From the NCBI RefSeq assembly GCF_003605405.2, contig NZ_QYTW02000004.1:62001-126000 (forward strand): DNA of 64,000 bases. Reading direction: 5' to 3'. Below, one piece after another: positions 18,241-25,703 of this stretch. Made by a program: the position numbers and the translations under genes. Source of the stretch: Siminovitchia terrae (GTDB lineage Bacteria; Bacillota; Bacilli; Bacillales; Bacillaceae_C). The notes below the pieces were generated by a model. It was not told the origin of the DNA. It did no database searches and saw only the letters and a program-made list of their open reading frames with translations. Each line of letters opens with the position of its first letter. The first letter of the stretch is position 1.

Positions 18241-18777
18241 AAATGCGGAAGGCGGCTGCTTAGGGGCGACAAGCGCTGGCCGCCGACTAACGCCACATCC
18301 TGTGGCGTCGGTGGCACTAGGACGTCCTGTCCGTCGGAGAAAAACCAAGAAGGCGTTTGGCCTTATTGGTTTTTTTGAAGCGACCTCGAAGCCCCTGCCG
18401 CCTGAAGCTGGACAATAGAAATGCGGAAGGCGGCTGCTTAGGGGCGACAAGCGCTGGCCGCCGACTAACGCCACATCCTGTGGCGTCGGTGGCACTAGGA
18501 CGTCCTGTCCGTCGGAGAAAAACCAAGAAGGCGTTTGGCCTTATTGGTTTTTTTGAAGCGACCTCGAAGCCCCTGCCGCCTGAAGCTGGACAATAGAAAT
18601 GCGGAAGGCGGCTGCTTAGGGGCGACAAGCGCTGGCCGCCGACTAACGCCACATCCTGTGGCGTCGGTGGCACTAGGACGTCCTGTCCGTCGGAGAAAAA
18701 ACCAAGAAGGCGTTCTTGGCCTTATTGGTTTTTTTGAAGCGACCTCGAAGCCCCTGCCGCCTGAAGCTAGACAATAG
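18241..18777 (+). repeat. Three head-to-tail copies of a 178-bp unit after ald
   Basis: Units start at 18241, 18419 and 18597, each with AAATGCGGAAGGCGGC. Units 1 and 2 are both 178 bp and identical as far as can be read; unit 3 is 181 bp with small insertions near its terminator. Each unit contains a GCCACA/TGTGGC-centred hairpin and a strong intrinsic terminator. Short open frames repeated inside the units are by-products of the repetition. Confidence 0.95.
18340..18376 (+). terminator. Intrinsic terminator within repeat unit 1 (repeated in units 2 and 3)
   Basis: AAAAACCAA and TTGGTTTTT, extended inward by AAGGC/GCCTT, form a long stem followed by T. Equivalent copies occur in the next two units, giving ald three stacked terminators. 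Confidence 0.85.
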
Positions 18778-18880
18778 AAATGCGGAAGCGCCTATACTAG
18801 CCTCGACAATTAGATGATTCCCGCGGAGGCAGCTTTTTCATCCATAGGGAATCGGCTTATGAGGGGCTTGGTGCTTTATA
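18778..18880 (+). repeat. Single diverged intergenic element related to the tandem unit
   Basis: It opens with the same AAATGCGGAAG as the tandem units and then diverges (CGCCTATACTAGCCTCGACA). It ends near GAGGGGCTTGGTGC, which partly complements its beginning. Elements of this look are scattered in gaps of Bacillaceae genomes, as far as I recall; no function is established here. Confidence 0.6.
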
Positions 18881-18886
18881 ACAAAT

Positions 18887-18927
18887 AAAAACAACCGCGA
18901 GTAATCAAATCCCGCGGTTGTTTTTTA
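18887..18927 (+). terminator. Further intrinsic terminator downstream of the repeats
   Basis: AAAAACAACCGCG and CGCGGTTGTTTTT are perfect arms separated by 13 bases, ending in T. It can act in both directions. Confidence 0.85.
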
Positions 18928-18961
18928 TTGCTTTGATTTTGAAAATCAATAGAAGCTGTTT

Positions 18962-19081
18962 GCACGAAAAAAGGAAGTTTCGCGCGATAATCGGAAAGAT
19001 CGCACGATAAAAGGAAATTCCGCACGAAAAATAGGTAGATCGCACAATTAAATGATTTTCCGCACGATCAATTTGTTTCCC
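18962..19081 (+). repeat. Array of six degenerate 20-bp tandem units
   Basis: Units of exactly 20 bp begin at 18962, 18982, 19002, 19022, 19042 and 19062. Each begins GCACGA or a close variant (GCGCGA, GCACAA) and ends in C, often preceded by TC, TT or AT. The middle is A-rich and variable. No direct-repeat/spacer pattern of a CRISPR is present. The gene-free stretch 18236-19151 consists of this array and the elements before it. Confidence 0.8.
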
Positions 19082-19151
19082 CATGTTTTCACTCCAAAAA
19101 TCGCTTCCCACGCGCTTTTACCAATACCAGAGCACTCCAGGTTTCCCATCT

Positions 19152-20246
19152 CTATTCGATGATTTGCAAGGTTTTAGGATATTGTGTTAAAACTTCAACT
19201 CCATCTTCAGTTACAAGAACATCATCCTCAATGCGCACCCCGGCAACTCCAGGAATGTAGATTCCTGGCTCGATAGTAAATACCATCCCAGGCTCCAGTT
19301 CCATTTCGTTAGTCTCTGTCATGGAAGGGAATTCGTGTACGCTGATTCCGAGACCATGGCCGAGCCGATGGGTGAAATATTCCCCGAAGCCAGCATCTCT
19401 AATGATATTCCTTGCAGTTTGATCCAGTTTTTTTGCTTTTACCCCGGGTCTTGTCAATTTGACTGCTGCTTCTTCAGCTTTTAAAACCGTCTCGTATATT
19501 TCTTTTTGTCTATCGGAAATTTCCCCGAAGGCAAGTGTCCTAGTAATATCAGAACAATAGCCGTTGTAAACGACTCCTAAATCCATCAATACAAGTTGTC
19601 CTCGTTCGATTTTCGTCAAGCCAGGGATTCCGTGCGGTGAGGCAGCATTCGCTCCGGTTAGTACGAGAGGATCGAATGACATTCCGGCTCCCTTTTTCTT
19701 GATTTCATATTCGATGGCTGCAATGATATCAAGCTCTGTTTTTCCTTCCGCCAGCTCGTTTGCACCGACTTCGACAGCAAAATCGACCAGCTCGCATGCC
19801 CTCTTGATCAATTCAATTTCCTGTTCATCCTTTAAAAGGCGCAATTCGTTTAAAATATTATCAGCGCTTATAAAATGGGCATGTTCAAATCTGTTTGACA
19901 GTTCTTCATATCTACTCAAGTTCAAGTGATCCTTTTCCACAGCCCACGACTGTAACTTTGGAATGCGCGATTGTATTCGCTCTTCTGCAAGGTTCCATGG
20001 GTTGTCAGAGTCACTATACCCCAGAATTTCCTTATCCCAGCCCGCGTTCCTTGCATCATCTACTTCCATACCAGGACAAATGAGAAGAGGCTCTTTTTCT
20101 TGAAAGACAACGAGACCAAGCAGCCGTTCGTGCGGTTCGCACCTAAATCTGGTAAGATAAAATACATTATCTGGTGAAGAAATGAAGGCTGCATCGATTT
20201 GTTGGTCTTTCAGCCACGAGATCAATTTTTCTAGCCTGGAGTTCAT
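19152..20246 (-). CDS. M24 family Xaa-Pro dipeptidase/aminopeptidase
   Basis: This 364-residue cytoplasmic metallopeptidase removes residues next to proline. It has an N-terminal creatinase-like domain and a C-terminal pita-bread domain. The metal ligands are visible: two aspartates in LMDLGVVYNGYCSDITRT, the histidine of HRLGHGLGISVHE, and glutamates in FTIEPGIYIPG and VRIEDDVLV. The frame opens at ATG 20255, directly against the AGGGG site; ATG 20246 gives a 9-base spacing and is chosen. It runs against its neighbours, convergent with ald and divergent from the ytkL-type hydrolase. Confidence 0.94.
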   Translation of the reverse strand: MNSRLEKLISWLKDQQIDAAFISSPDNVFYLTRFRCEPHERLLGLVVFQEKEPLLICPGMEVDDARNAGWDKEILGYSDSDNPWNLAEERIQSRIPKLQSWAVEKDHLNLSRYEELSNRFEHAHFISADNILNELRLLKDEQEIELIKRACELVDFAVEVGANELAEGKTELDIIAAIEYEIKKKGAGMSFDPLVLTGANAASPHGIPGLTKIERGQLVLMDLGVVYNGYCSDITRTLAFGEISDRQKEIYETVLKAEEAAVKLTRPGVKAKKLDQTARNIIRDAGFGEYFTHRLGHGLGISVHEFPSMTETNEMELEPGMVFTIEPGIYIPGVAGVRIEDDVLVTEDGVEVLTQYPKTLQIIE

Positions 20247-20383
20247 AACTATCATCCCCTTGATTTCAATTATTTAATTTGAGATTAGCATTAGATAGTG
20301 AAAGAAACAAATAAGTAGGAAAACAATTAGAAAACAGGAAGGAAATACTCAAGTAATCTCGAAATCAATTGGATATAGGGATT

Positions 20384-20575
20384 TTAACTTCATTCAGCAG
20401 AAGTCTCCTACTTCTGTAAGTGGAGGGATGAATGCCTATTGGTATTTATTCAGTGGGGGTTCAAACCCCGGCTGAATGAAGTTAAAGCCTCCGGCGGATG
20501 CCACAGATTTTCAGAAGAACTTATCGAGCGAAGCTCGATAAAATCTGGGCGCAAATACGCCAAGGCGCATTTGAT
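20384..20575 (+). repeat. Structured interspersed element, copy 2
   Basis: This 192-bp copy has perfect 14-base outer arms TTAACTTCATTCAG and CTGAATGAAGTTAA (20473-20486). All internal hairpins are intact. It ends 21 bp before the ATG of the hydrolase gene, so the gene's leader is largely repeat DNA. The gene-free stretch 20247-20596 holds this element and the divergent promoter region. Confidence 0.92.
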
Positions 20576-20596
20576 TTAAAGGAGTGTTGTAGGAAG

Positions 20597-21280
20597 ATGA
20601 AAGTCTCGTATCATGGACATTCAGTGGTGAAAATTGTAACAGAAGGGAAAACGATTTTAATCGATCCTTTTATAACTGGAAATGAATTGACGGATTTAAA
20701 AGCGGAGAATGAAAATCCGGATGTTATTATTTTAACGCATGGGCATTCCGACCATGTCGGTGACACTGTAGAGCTTGCTAAAAAATGCGGTTCACTCGTA
20801 ATTGCTCCGAATGAACTTGCAACCTACATCGGATGGCAAGGTGTGAATACGCATCCAATGCATATTGGTGGAGCGTATGAATTTGATTTCGGCAAAGTAA
20901 AATTCACGCCTGCTTTTCACGGTTCTGCTATTTTTACAGATGATAAACAAATCATTTATTTAGGCATGCCTGCTGGAGTTTTATTGATGGCGGAAGGAAA
21001 AACAATTTATCATGCTGGAGATACTGCACTGTATTCGGATATGAAATTGATTGGAGAGCGTCATCCTATTGATTTGGCATTTTTGCCGATTGGTGACAAT
21101 TTTACAATGGGGCCGGAAGATGCTGCGCTGGCAGCGGAATTTGTGCAGGCTAAAACGGTTGTCCCGATTCACTACAACACATTCCCGCCCATTAAGCAGG
21201 ACCCGCAGCGTTTTATCGAATTGCTAAAAGAGAATATTTACGGGAAAGTCATGAATCCTGGGGATTTAATCGAGCTATAA
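20597..21280 (+). CDS. ytkL: Metal-dependent hydrolase, metallo-beta-lactamase fold (YtkL/UPF0173)
   Basis: This 227-residue protein belongs to the UPF0173 metallo-beta-lactamase family, whose substrate is unknown. It shows the metal-binding HGHSDH motif in [11 protein letters not shown], further histidines in FHGSAI and [12 protein letters not shown], and the final [10 protein letters not shown]. The open frame extends upstream to 20498 but that part is the end of the structured repeat, not protein; ATG 20597 starts the conserved [18 protein letters not shown] lies 12 bases before it, a rather long spacing. Its position ahead of ytoI follows the Bacillus order. Confidence 0.93.
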   Translation: MKVSYHGHSVVKIVTEGKTILIDPFITGNELTDLKAENENPDVIILTHGHSDHVGDTVELAKKCGSLVIAPNELATYIGWQGVNTHPMHIGGAYEFDFGKVKFTPAFHGSAIFTDDKQIIYLGMPAGVLLMAEGKTIYHAGDTALYSDMKLIGERHPIDLAFLPIGDNFTMGPEDAALAAEFVQAKTVVPIHYNTFPPIKQDPQRFIELLKENIYGKVMNPGDLIEL

Positions 21281-21332
21281 GCATATCCCTCTGCATATAT
21301 TAATACCATTAGTTTATGCAGGGGGTAATTTT

Positions 21333-21575
21333 ATGAATAACCGTTATTTGCTTTGCCTTCTAATTTGCTCTGCTCTGATTTACTTTGCAGTACCTCGCAT
21401 AGACCCGGCCGCTTCAGGGATGGAAGGGGGATTTGCTACAAGCTGGCTGGTGTTTGCTTTCCTTGTTTTTGCAGGAAACCTAGCAGCTCTTTTATTTCCT
21501 TATAGACATAACAAAAGATACGCTGAGAATTCTGAGAGGGACAGAAAAAGAAAAGAGCGTATGAGAGCAAACTAA
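21333..21575 (+). CDS. Small membrane protein of unknown function
   Basis: This 80-residue protein has two hydrophobic segments (about residues 4-20 and 36-60) joined by a short loop, and a strongly basic, polar tail (RDRKRKERMRAN). GCAGGGGG precedes ATG 21333 at a normal distance. It lies between the hydrolase and ytoI on the same strand. I do not recognise the family; location in the cytoplasmic membrane with a basic cytoplasmic tail is the only safe statement. Confidence 0.75.
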   Translation: MNNRYLLCLLICSALIYFAVPRIDPAASGMEGGFATSWLVFAFLVFAGNLAALLFPYRHNKRYAENSERDRKRKERMRAN

Positions 21576-21588
21576 AAGAAGGAGAAAA

Positions 21589-21617
21589 TTGATGAACCGG
21601 GCTTTTCACTATATAAT
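21589..21617 (+). promoter_or_regulatory. Sigma-A-type promoter of ytoI
   Basis: TTGATG and TATAAT are separated by 17 bases. Transcription would start near 21624, about 35 bases before the ytoI start codon. Confidence 0.75.
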
Positions 21618-21657
21618 AATCTTAATGATTGTACGGTAAATGAAAAGGGTGAAAAGC

Positions 21658-22968
21658 TTGTCGACAAAGCATGAACAAATCATTCGGCATATTGACGGAT
21701 TGCCTGTAGGGGAAAAAATCTCTGTAAGGCAAATTGCAAAAGCGTTGAATGTCAGCGAAGGAACAGCCTACAGAGCTATTAAAGACGCTGAAAACAAGGG
21801 ATATGTAAGTACAATTGAACGGGTCGGAACGATCCGAATAGAACAGAAGAAAAAAGAGAATATAGAGAAGCTGACATATGCAGAGGTTGTCAATATTATT
21901 GACGGCCAAGTTTTGGGTGGAAGAGCTGGCCTTCATAAAACTCTCAACAAATTTGTCATTGGTGCAATGAAACTTGATGCGATGATGAGGTATACGGGTG
22001 CTAACAACCTACTGATCGTTGGTAATCGGACAAAAGCCCACGAATACGCATTAATGGCTGGGGCAGCGGTTTTAATTACCGGCGGATTTGATACGGAAGA
22101 CCATGTGAAAAAGCTTGCGGATGAGTTAGAGCTGCCGATTATCTCAACAAGCTACGATACTTTTACTGTGGCTGCCATGATTAATAGGGCTATCTACGAC
22201 CAGTTAATCAAGAAAGAAATCATTCTAGTTGAGGATATTTTTATTCCTCTTGAAGATACGATTACCATCACAACAAAGGAAAAAGTATCAGACTGGTATA
22301 AAAAGAAGGAAATGTCCGATCACAGCCGTTATCCGGTGGTTGATTTGAATAATAAGCTACAAGGGATGGTTACTGGGAAGGACGTCATCGGGCAGGATCC
22401 AGATGCAGGTATTGATAAATTGATGACGAAGAATCCAATCTTCGTTGGCAGAAAAACCAGTGTAGCCTCAGTTGCCCATATGATGATTTGGGAAGGAATC
22501 GAGGTGCTTCCGGTTGTGGATGAGCACCAGAGGCTTGAAGGGATTATTAGTCGCCAGGATGTCTTGAAAGCGTTGCAAATGATCCAGCGCCAGCCACAGG
22601 TTGGAGAAACGATTGATGACACCATCTCAAAACAGCTCTCTAACAGCAAATATGCAGGGGAACCTTCCTTTACATTCGAGGTGACTCCGCAAATGACAAG
22701 CCAGCTGGGAACTATTTCCTACGGAGTTTTCTCGTCCATTATAGCTGAAGCCTCCAACAGACTGTTCAGGCTACAGAAAAAAGGAGAGCTTGCCGTTGAA
22801 AGTATGACCATTTACTTCTTGAAACCGGTCCAAATGGACACTACTCTTGAAGTTGTCCCCAGAATATTGGAAGCTGGGCGTAAATTCGGTAAAGTGGACG
22901 TCGAGGCATTCAATAATGGAGAAATTGTAGGGAAAGCGCTGATGATGTGCCGCCTGATTGATCGGTAA
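21658..22968 (+). CDS. ytoI: YtoI-type regulator: HTH, DRTGG, tandem CBS and hotdog domains
   Basis: This 436-residue protein has four modules in order: a helix-turn-helix (GEKISVRQIAKALNVSEGTAYRAI), a DRTGG domain, two CBS domains (the second near GIEVLPVVDEHQRLEGIISR) and a C-terminal hotdog/MaoC-like domain. CBS pairs bind adenine nucleotides, and the hotdog fold binds acyl-CoA, so it may link gene control to energy or acyl-CoA state; that is inference. The TTG at 21658 is chosen because AAGGGTG lies 6 bases upstream and the protein then starts with the conserved STKHEQI; the ATG at 21640 lacks a site. A good promoter lies upstream. Confidence 0.9.
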   Translation: MSTKHEQIIRHIDGLPVGEKISVRQIAKALNVSEGTAYRAIKDAENKGYVSTIERVGTIRIEQKKKENIEKLTYAEVVNIIDGQVLGGRAGLHKTLNKFVIGAMKLDAMMRYTGANNLLIVGNRTKAHEYALMAGAAVLITGGFDTEDHVKKLADELELPIISTSYDTFTVAAMINRAIYDQLIKKEIILVEDIFIPLEDTITITTKEKVSDWYKKKEMSDHSRYPVVDLNNKLQGMVTGKDVIGQDPDAGIDKLMTKNPIFVGRKTSVASVAHMMIWEGIEVLPVVDEHQRLEGIISRQDVLKALQMIQRQPQVGETIDDTISKQLSNSKYAGEPSFTFEVTPQMTSQLGTISYGVFSSIIAEASNRLFRLQKKGELAVESMTIYFLKPVQMDTTLEVVPRILEAGRKFGKVDVEAFNNGEIVGKALMMCRLIDR

Positions 22969-22971
22969 TTG

Positions 22972-23026
22972 GAAAAGTGCAGGCGCTCGTTTTGCGACGT
23001 ATTGGACCGGAGCGCCTGGATTTTTG
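22972..23026 (+). terminator. Terminator of ytoI
   Basis: CAGGCGCTC and GAGCGCCTG form a perfect 9-bp stem, followed by GATTTTTG. Confidence 0.75.
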
Positions 23027-23068
23027 ATCATTATTATACTCCAGAGGTAGCTTGACGGTTATAAGTGC

Positions 23069-23222
23069 CCATATTTCCGTTACAGCGTGAATACCGGAAC
23101 TAATGCTATTTAAAGGAGTCCGTATTTGGGAGACAATCTGATTTTTGGTAACTATTAACGTCTAAATGTACCTGAATTTCAGTTTCAACCCGATTTCCGG
23201 TCACCATTATTCGTGCTCACAT
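23069..23222. repeat. Degenerate tandem array of about 25.6-bp units between ytoI and ytpI
   Basis: Six units begin at about 23069, 23094, 23120, 23146, 23172 and 23197. They alternate between an A type (CCATATTT, CCGTATTT, CTGAATTT) and a B type (CCGGAACTAAT, TGGTAACTATT, CCGGTCACCATT), so the higher-order period is about 51 bp. No open frame or promoter is evident. The gene-free stretch 22969-23315 consists of this array and two terminators. Confidence 0.55.
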
Positions 23223-23285
23223 CAAGTGCTGGCACTTTTTCGGAAATAAATGACGCACAATGACTGTTAACGAAGGGCCCCCAAC

Positions 23286-23313
23286 ACAAAAAGCCGCTTT
23301 TCAGCGGCTTTTC
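23286..23313 (-). terminator. Terminator of ytpI
   Basis: AAAAGCCGCT and AGCGGCTTTT surround a 4-base loop. On the minus strand a T run follows, directly downstream of the ytpI stop. Confidence 0.85.
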
Positions 23314-23315
23314 AA

Positions 23316-23627
23316 TCAGCGGGTTTGTCCATCAAAATGCTTCGCTTCTTCTTTTACATACGGAATATGATGACGGAAAGATTTAAATCCCACCCATGCA
23401 CTGGCACATCCCAGTAAAATAAAAATGGCAGCAACAACGTAGGTTGTTGTTGTACTGAACAAAAAAAGCTGGTTTAATCCGAATAACGCAACAAAAAGAC
23501 CTAGGGCCATGCTGGATTTTCCGCTGAGCAACTTTCTTTCCATCGGCCGTTTGCTTCGAAAGTACTTTATTTTATAGTAAATATAAAATGAAGCTGACAA
23601 GATGATCAGAAAAACTAAAAATGGCAT
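23316..23627 (-). CDS. ytpI: YtpI family membrane protein
   Basis: This 103-residue protein has three hydrophobic segments (about residues 3-20, 38-58 and 62-82) and belongs to the YtpI family of Bacillus membrane proteins without known function. The frame extends to a TTG at 23642, but that codon belongs to the GGGGG site; ATG 23627 lies 8 bases after it and starts MPFLVFLIILS. It is transcribed against ytoI and nrnA, the same arrangement as in B. subtilis. Confidence 0.88.
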   Translation of the reverse strand: MPFLVFLIILSASFYIYYKIKYFRSKRPMERKLLSGKSSMALGLFVALFGLNQLFLFSTTTTYVVAAIFILLGCASAWVGFKSFRHHIPYVKEEAKHFDGQTR

Positions 23628-23757
23628 TTCTCCATCCCCCAAATCAATAACTGGTCATCCATCTTATTGTAACGTCAATCAATTATAAATGCTACTTGCC
23701 CAATATCGAATATTTCATGAACTTCCTGTTGATTGCGCAAGGTGAAAGGAGCTTCTT

Positions 23758-24696
23758 ATGAAAGAAGAGATTTTTGAAGCTGTCAAAAGCTATAATACCA
23801 TTATTATCCACCGACATGTCCGTCCGGATCCTGACGCCTATGGATCTCAAGGGGGATTAGCTGAAATTTTGCGGGCATCCTTCTCTGATAAGCAGATTTA
23901 TGCCGTGGGAAAACATGATCCATCCTTGGGTTATTTACGAAAGCCAGATGTCATTTCCGATGAAGTGTACAAAGGAGCTTTGGTCATCGTTTGTGATACA
24001 GCAAACCAGGAAAGGATCTGCGATTCAAGATATCATTTGGGGGATAAGTTGATCAAAATCGACCATCATCCAAATGAAGATCCATACGGAGATATTTTAT
24101 GGGTTGATTTGAAAGCATCTTCTGTAAGTGAAATGATCTATGAATTTTATAAATCATTCAGTGACGAAGGTTTAAAAATGACCGATGAAGCGGCTAGATT
24201 AATATATGCTGGAATTGTCGGGGACACAGGACGGTTTTTATATCCGAGTGCAACAGAAAAAACATTTGAATACGCCAAAGAATTAATAAGCTATTCCTTT
24301 GACCGGGTACTCCTCTATAACAATATGTACGAGCTAGACCCAAACATGATCAAGCTACAGGGCTATGTATTGGAAAACTTCACCATGAATGAAGATGGGG
24401 CGGCAGTTATATCCATTCATAGTGGAACACTTAAGGAATACGGCATTCTTCCGTCAGAGGCATCTCAGCTTGTAAGCTCTTTGGGGATGGTAAAAGGGAT
24501 CAAGGCATGGGTCTTTTTTATCGAAGAAGATGATCAAATCCGTGTCCGCCTACGTTCAAAAGGTCCAGTCATCAATACGATCGCCATGAAATTTAGAGGC
24601 GGTGGACATCCCCTTGCAGCAGGTGCTTCAGTTTACTCATGGGATGAAGCAAAAGAAGTGATAGAAGATATAAAAGCGGTGTGCAGACAAAATTAA
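23758..24696 (+). CDS. nrnA: Oligoribonuclease/pAp phosphatase NrnA (DHH family)
   Basis: NrnA degrades very short RNAs (2-5 nt) to mononucleotides and also dephosphorylates pAp. The 312-residue protein has the DHH domain motifs IIHRHVRPDPDAYGS, VCDTAN and KIDHHPNED, and the DHHA1 domain with GGGHP near residue 281. AAAGGAG lies upstream of ATG 23758. The order with ytoI, ytpI and ytrI is the usual Bacillus one. Confidence 0.96.
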   Translation: MKEEIFEAVKSYNTIIIHRHVRPDPDAYGSQGGLAEILRASFSDKQIYAVGKHDPSLGYLRKPDVISDEVYKGALVIVCDTANQERICDSRYHLGDKLIKIDHHPNEDPYGDILWVDLKASSVSEMIYEFYKSFSDEGLKMTDEAARLIYAGIVGDTGRFLYPSATEKTFEYAKELISYSFDRVLLYNNMYELDPNMIKLQGYVLENFTMNEDGAAVISIHSGTLKEYGILPSEASQLVSSLGMVKGIKAWVFFIEEDDQIRVRLRSKGPVINTIAMKFRGGGHPLAAGASVYSWDEAKEVIEDIKAVCRQN

Positions 24697-24707
24697 CGGC
24701 CGACATG

Positions 24708-25214
24708 TTAGTCAGCCAGTTTCATTTCCAATACAAGGCTGATCGTTGTATAAAAATATAATTCTTTGACGATCAGCCTGTATTGCTTTCCGTTTATGTT
24801 CAATGTTTTATTTTCAACCGTCTTTTTTATAATTTCTTTATTTTTATAAACGGTTGTCAAATCCTTAGCAATCAGCGATCTTAAGTCCTCTTTAACGGAT
24901 TCCTCTGCTTCAAAAATACTTTGGCGGTCACGGATTTCGTATCGTTCAAAGTTATGGATTTTAACATCAATCTCCTGGATGGTCAGCATTTCTTCATTTT
25001 TTTTATTTAGTTCCTGGTATTCCTCTTCCCAAATTTGAATATAACCACTTAATTCCTTGATCCGGATAGCCTGCCTTTCTATGATTGTGCTATTTTTTTG
25101 CTGGATGTTTCCAAATATGAACAGGAAGATAAGCCAGCTAATGCACCCACCAACAGCAGCACCGGCAAAGAAACGCTGCCATACCGGATGGCGATACAAT
25201 GGAGGAATCCTCAT
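24708..25214 (-). CDS. ytrI: Sporulation membrane protein YtrI
   Basis: This 168-residue protein has one N-terminal transmembrane segment (FFAGAAVGGCISWLIFLFIF) followed by a charged, likely coiled-coil region and a beta-rich tail. It belongs to the YtrI family, made under sigma-E control in the mother cell of B. subtilis and needed for efficient sporulation. ATG 25214 lies 8 bases after AGGAG and overlaps the ytrH stop codon by ATGA, so the longer frame from 25238 is rejected. It forms an operon with ytrH. Confidence 0.9.
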   Translation of the reverse strand: MRIPPLYRHPVWQRFFAGAAVGGCISWLIFLFIFGNIQQKNSTIIERQAIRIKELSGYIQIWEEEYQELNKKNEEMLTIQEIDVKIHNFERYEIRDRQSIFEAEESVKEDLRSLIAKDLTTVYKNKEIIKKTVENKTLNINGKQYRLIVKELYFYTTISLVLEMKLAD

Positions 25215-25543
25215 GATATGTGCTCCTGAGTAAGCCACGAAATGATCAAGGAGGCTGTTTTGGCACCACCCATTGCAGACAATATCAATAAAAACTGCTT
25301 GAACAGGTCAGTTGTACCGCCTTCCAAAAAGCCTTTTTCAAAACTGTACACTGTGTCGAAGGTTCCTCCAATGGCTGCAATGATAGCCCAAATCCTTACC
25401 CGTCCCGCTATGTTGGCTATTTCCGCCAGCAGCGGTGCTCCGGTAATGAAAGCAGCCAATCCGCCGATCAAGGAGCCTCCAAGCATCACTCCAAAAGCAA
25501 TGAAGTAACTATTAAAGAAAGCTGGAATAAATGGTTCTTGCAT
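25211..25543 (-). CDS. ytrH: Sporulation membrane protein YtrH
   Basis: This 110-residue membrane protein has several glycine-rich hydrophobic segments (FGVMLGGSLIGGLAAF and others) and matches the YtrH family of spore formers. ATG 25543 begins MQEPFIPAFFNSYF; the in-frame TTGs further up lie at the weak TTTGGGG site. It diverges from dnaE. A CATATAAG element upstream on the minus strand could be a sigma-E -10, but the -35 match is poor. Confidence 0.9.
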   Translation of the reverse strand: MQEPFIPAFFNSYFIAFGVMLGGSLIGGLAAFITGAPLLAEIANIAGRVRIWAIIAAIGGTFDTVYSFEKGFLEGGTTDLFKQFLLILSAMGGAKTASLIISWLTQEHIS

Positions 25544-25604
25544 GATTACCAACCCCAAAGATTAAAATATTCTTCCTTTGTTATTACTTATATGGGACAA
25601 ACCG

Positions 25605-25633
25605 TTAATGTATGTAAAAATAAAGGTTATAAT
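25605..25633 (+). promoter_or_regulatory. Probable promoter of dnaE
   Basis: A perfect TATAAT (25628-25633) lies 17 bases after a weak -35, TTAATG. It is about 70 bases before the dnaE start codon. Confidence 0.5.
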
Positions 25634-25703
25634 AGAGGGGAACGAATATTCCATTTGAACTTTTATTGACAGGATAGTATCGGATAGAAATGAGGTAAAT
25701 CAC

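Noticed and set aside
18232-18777. Open frames of 79-118 codons within the 178-bp repeats on both strands
   Set aside because: They arise from the repeat itself, appear again in each unit, lack ribosome sites and run through terminators.
18962-19081. CRISPR array
   Set aside because: The units are head to tail with no constant repeat of 23 bases or more alternating with unique spacers, and no cas gene is in the window.
20498-20596. N-terminal extension of the ytkL product
   Set aside because: The extra codons are the end of the structured repeat; the conserved protein starts at 20597.
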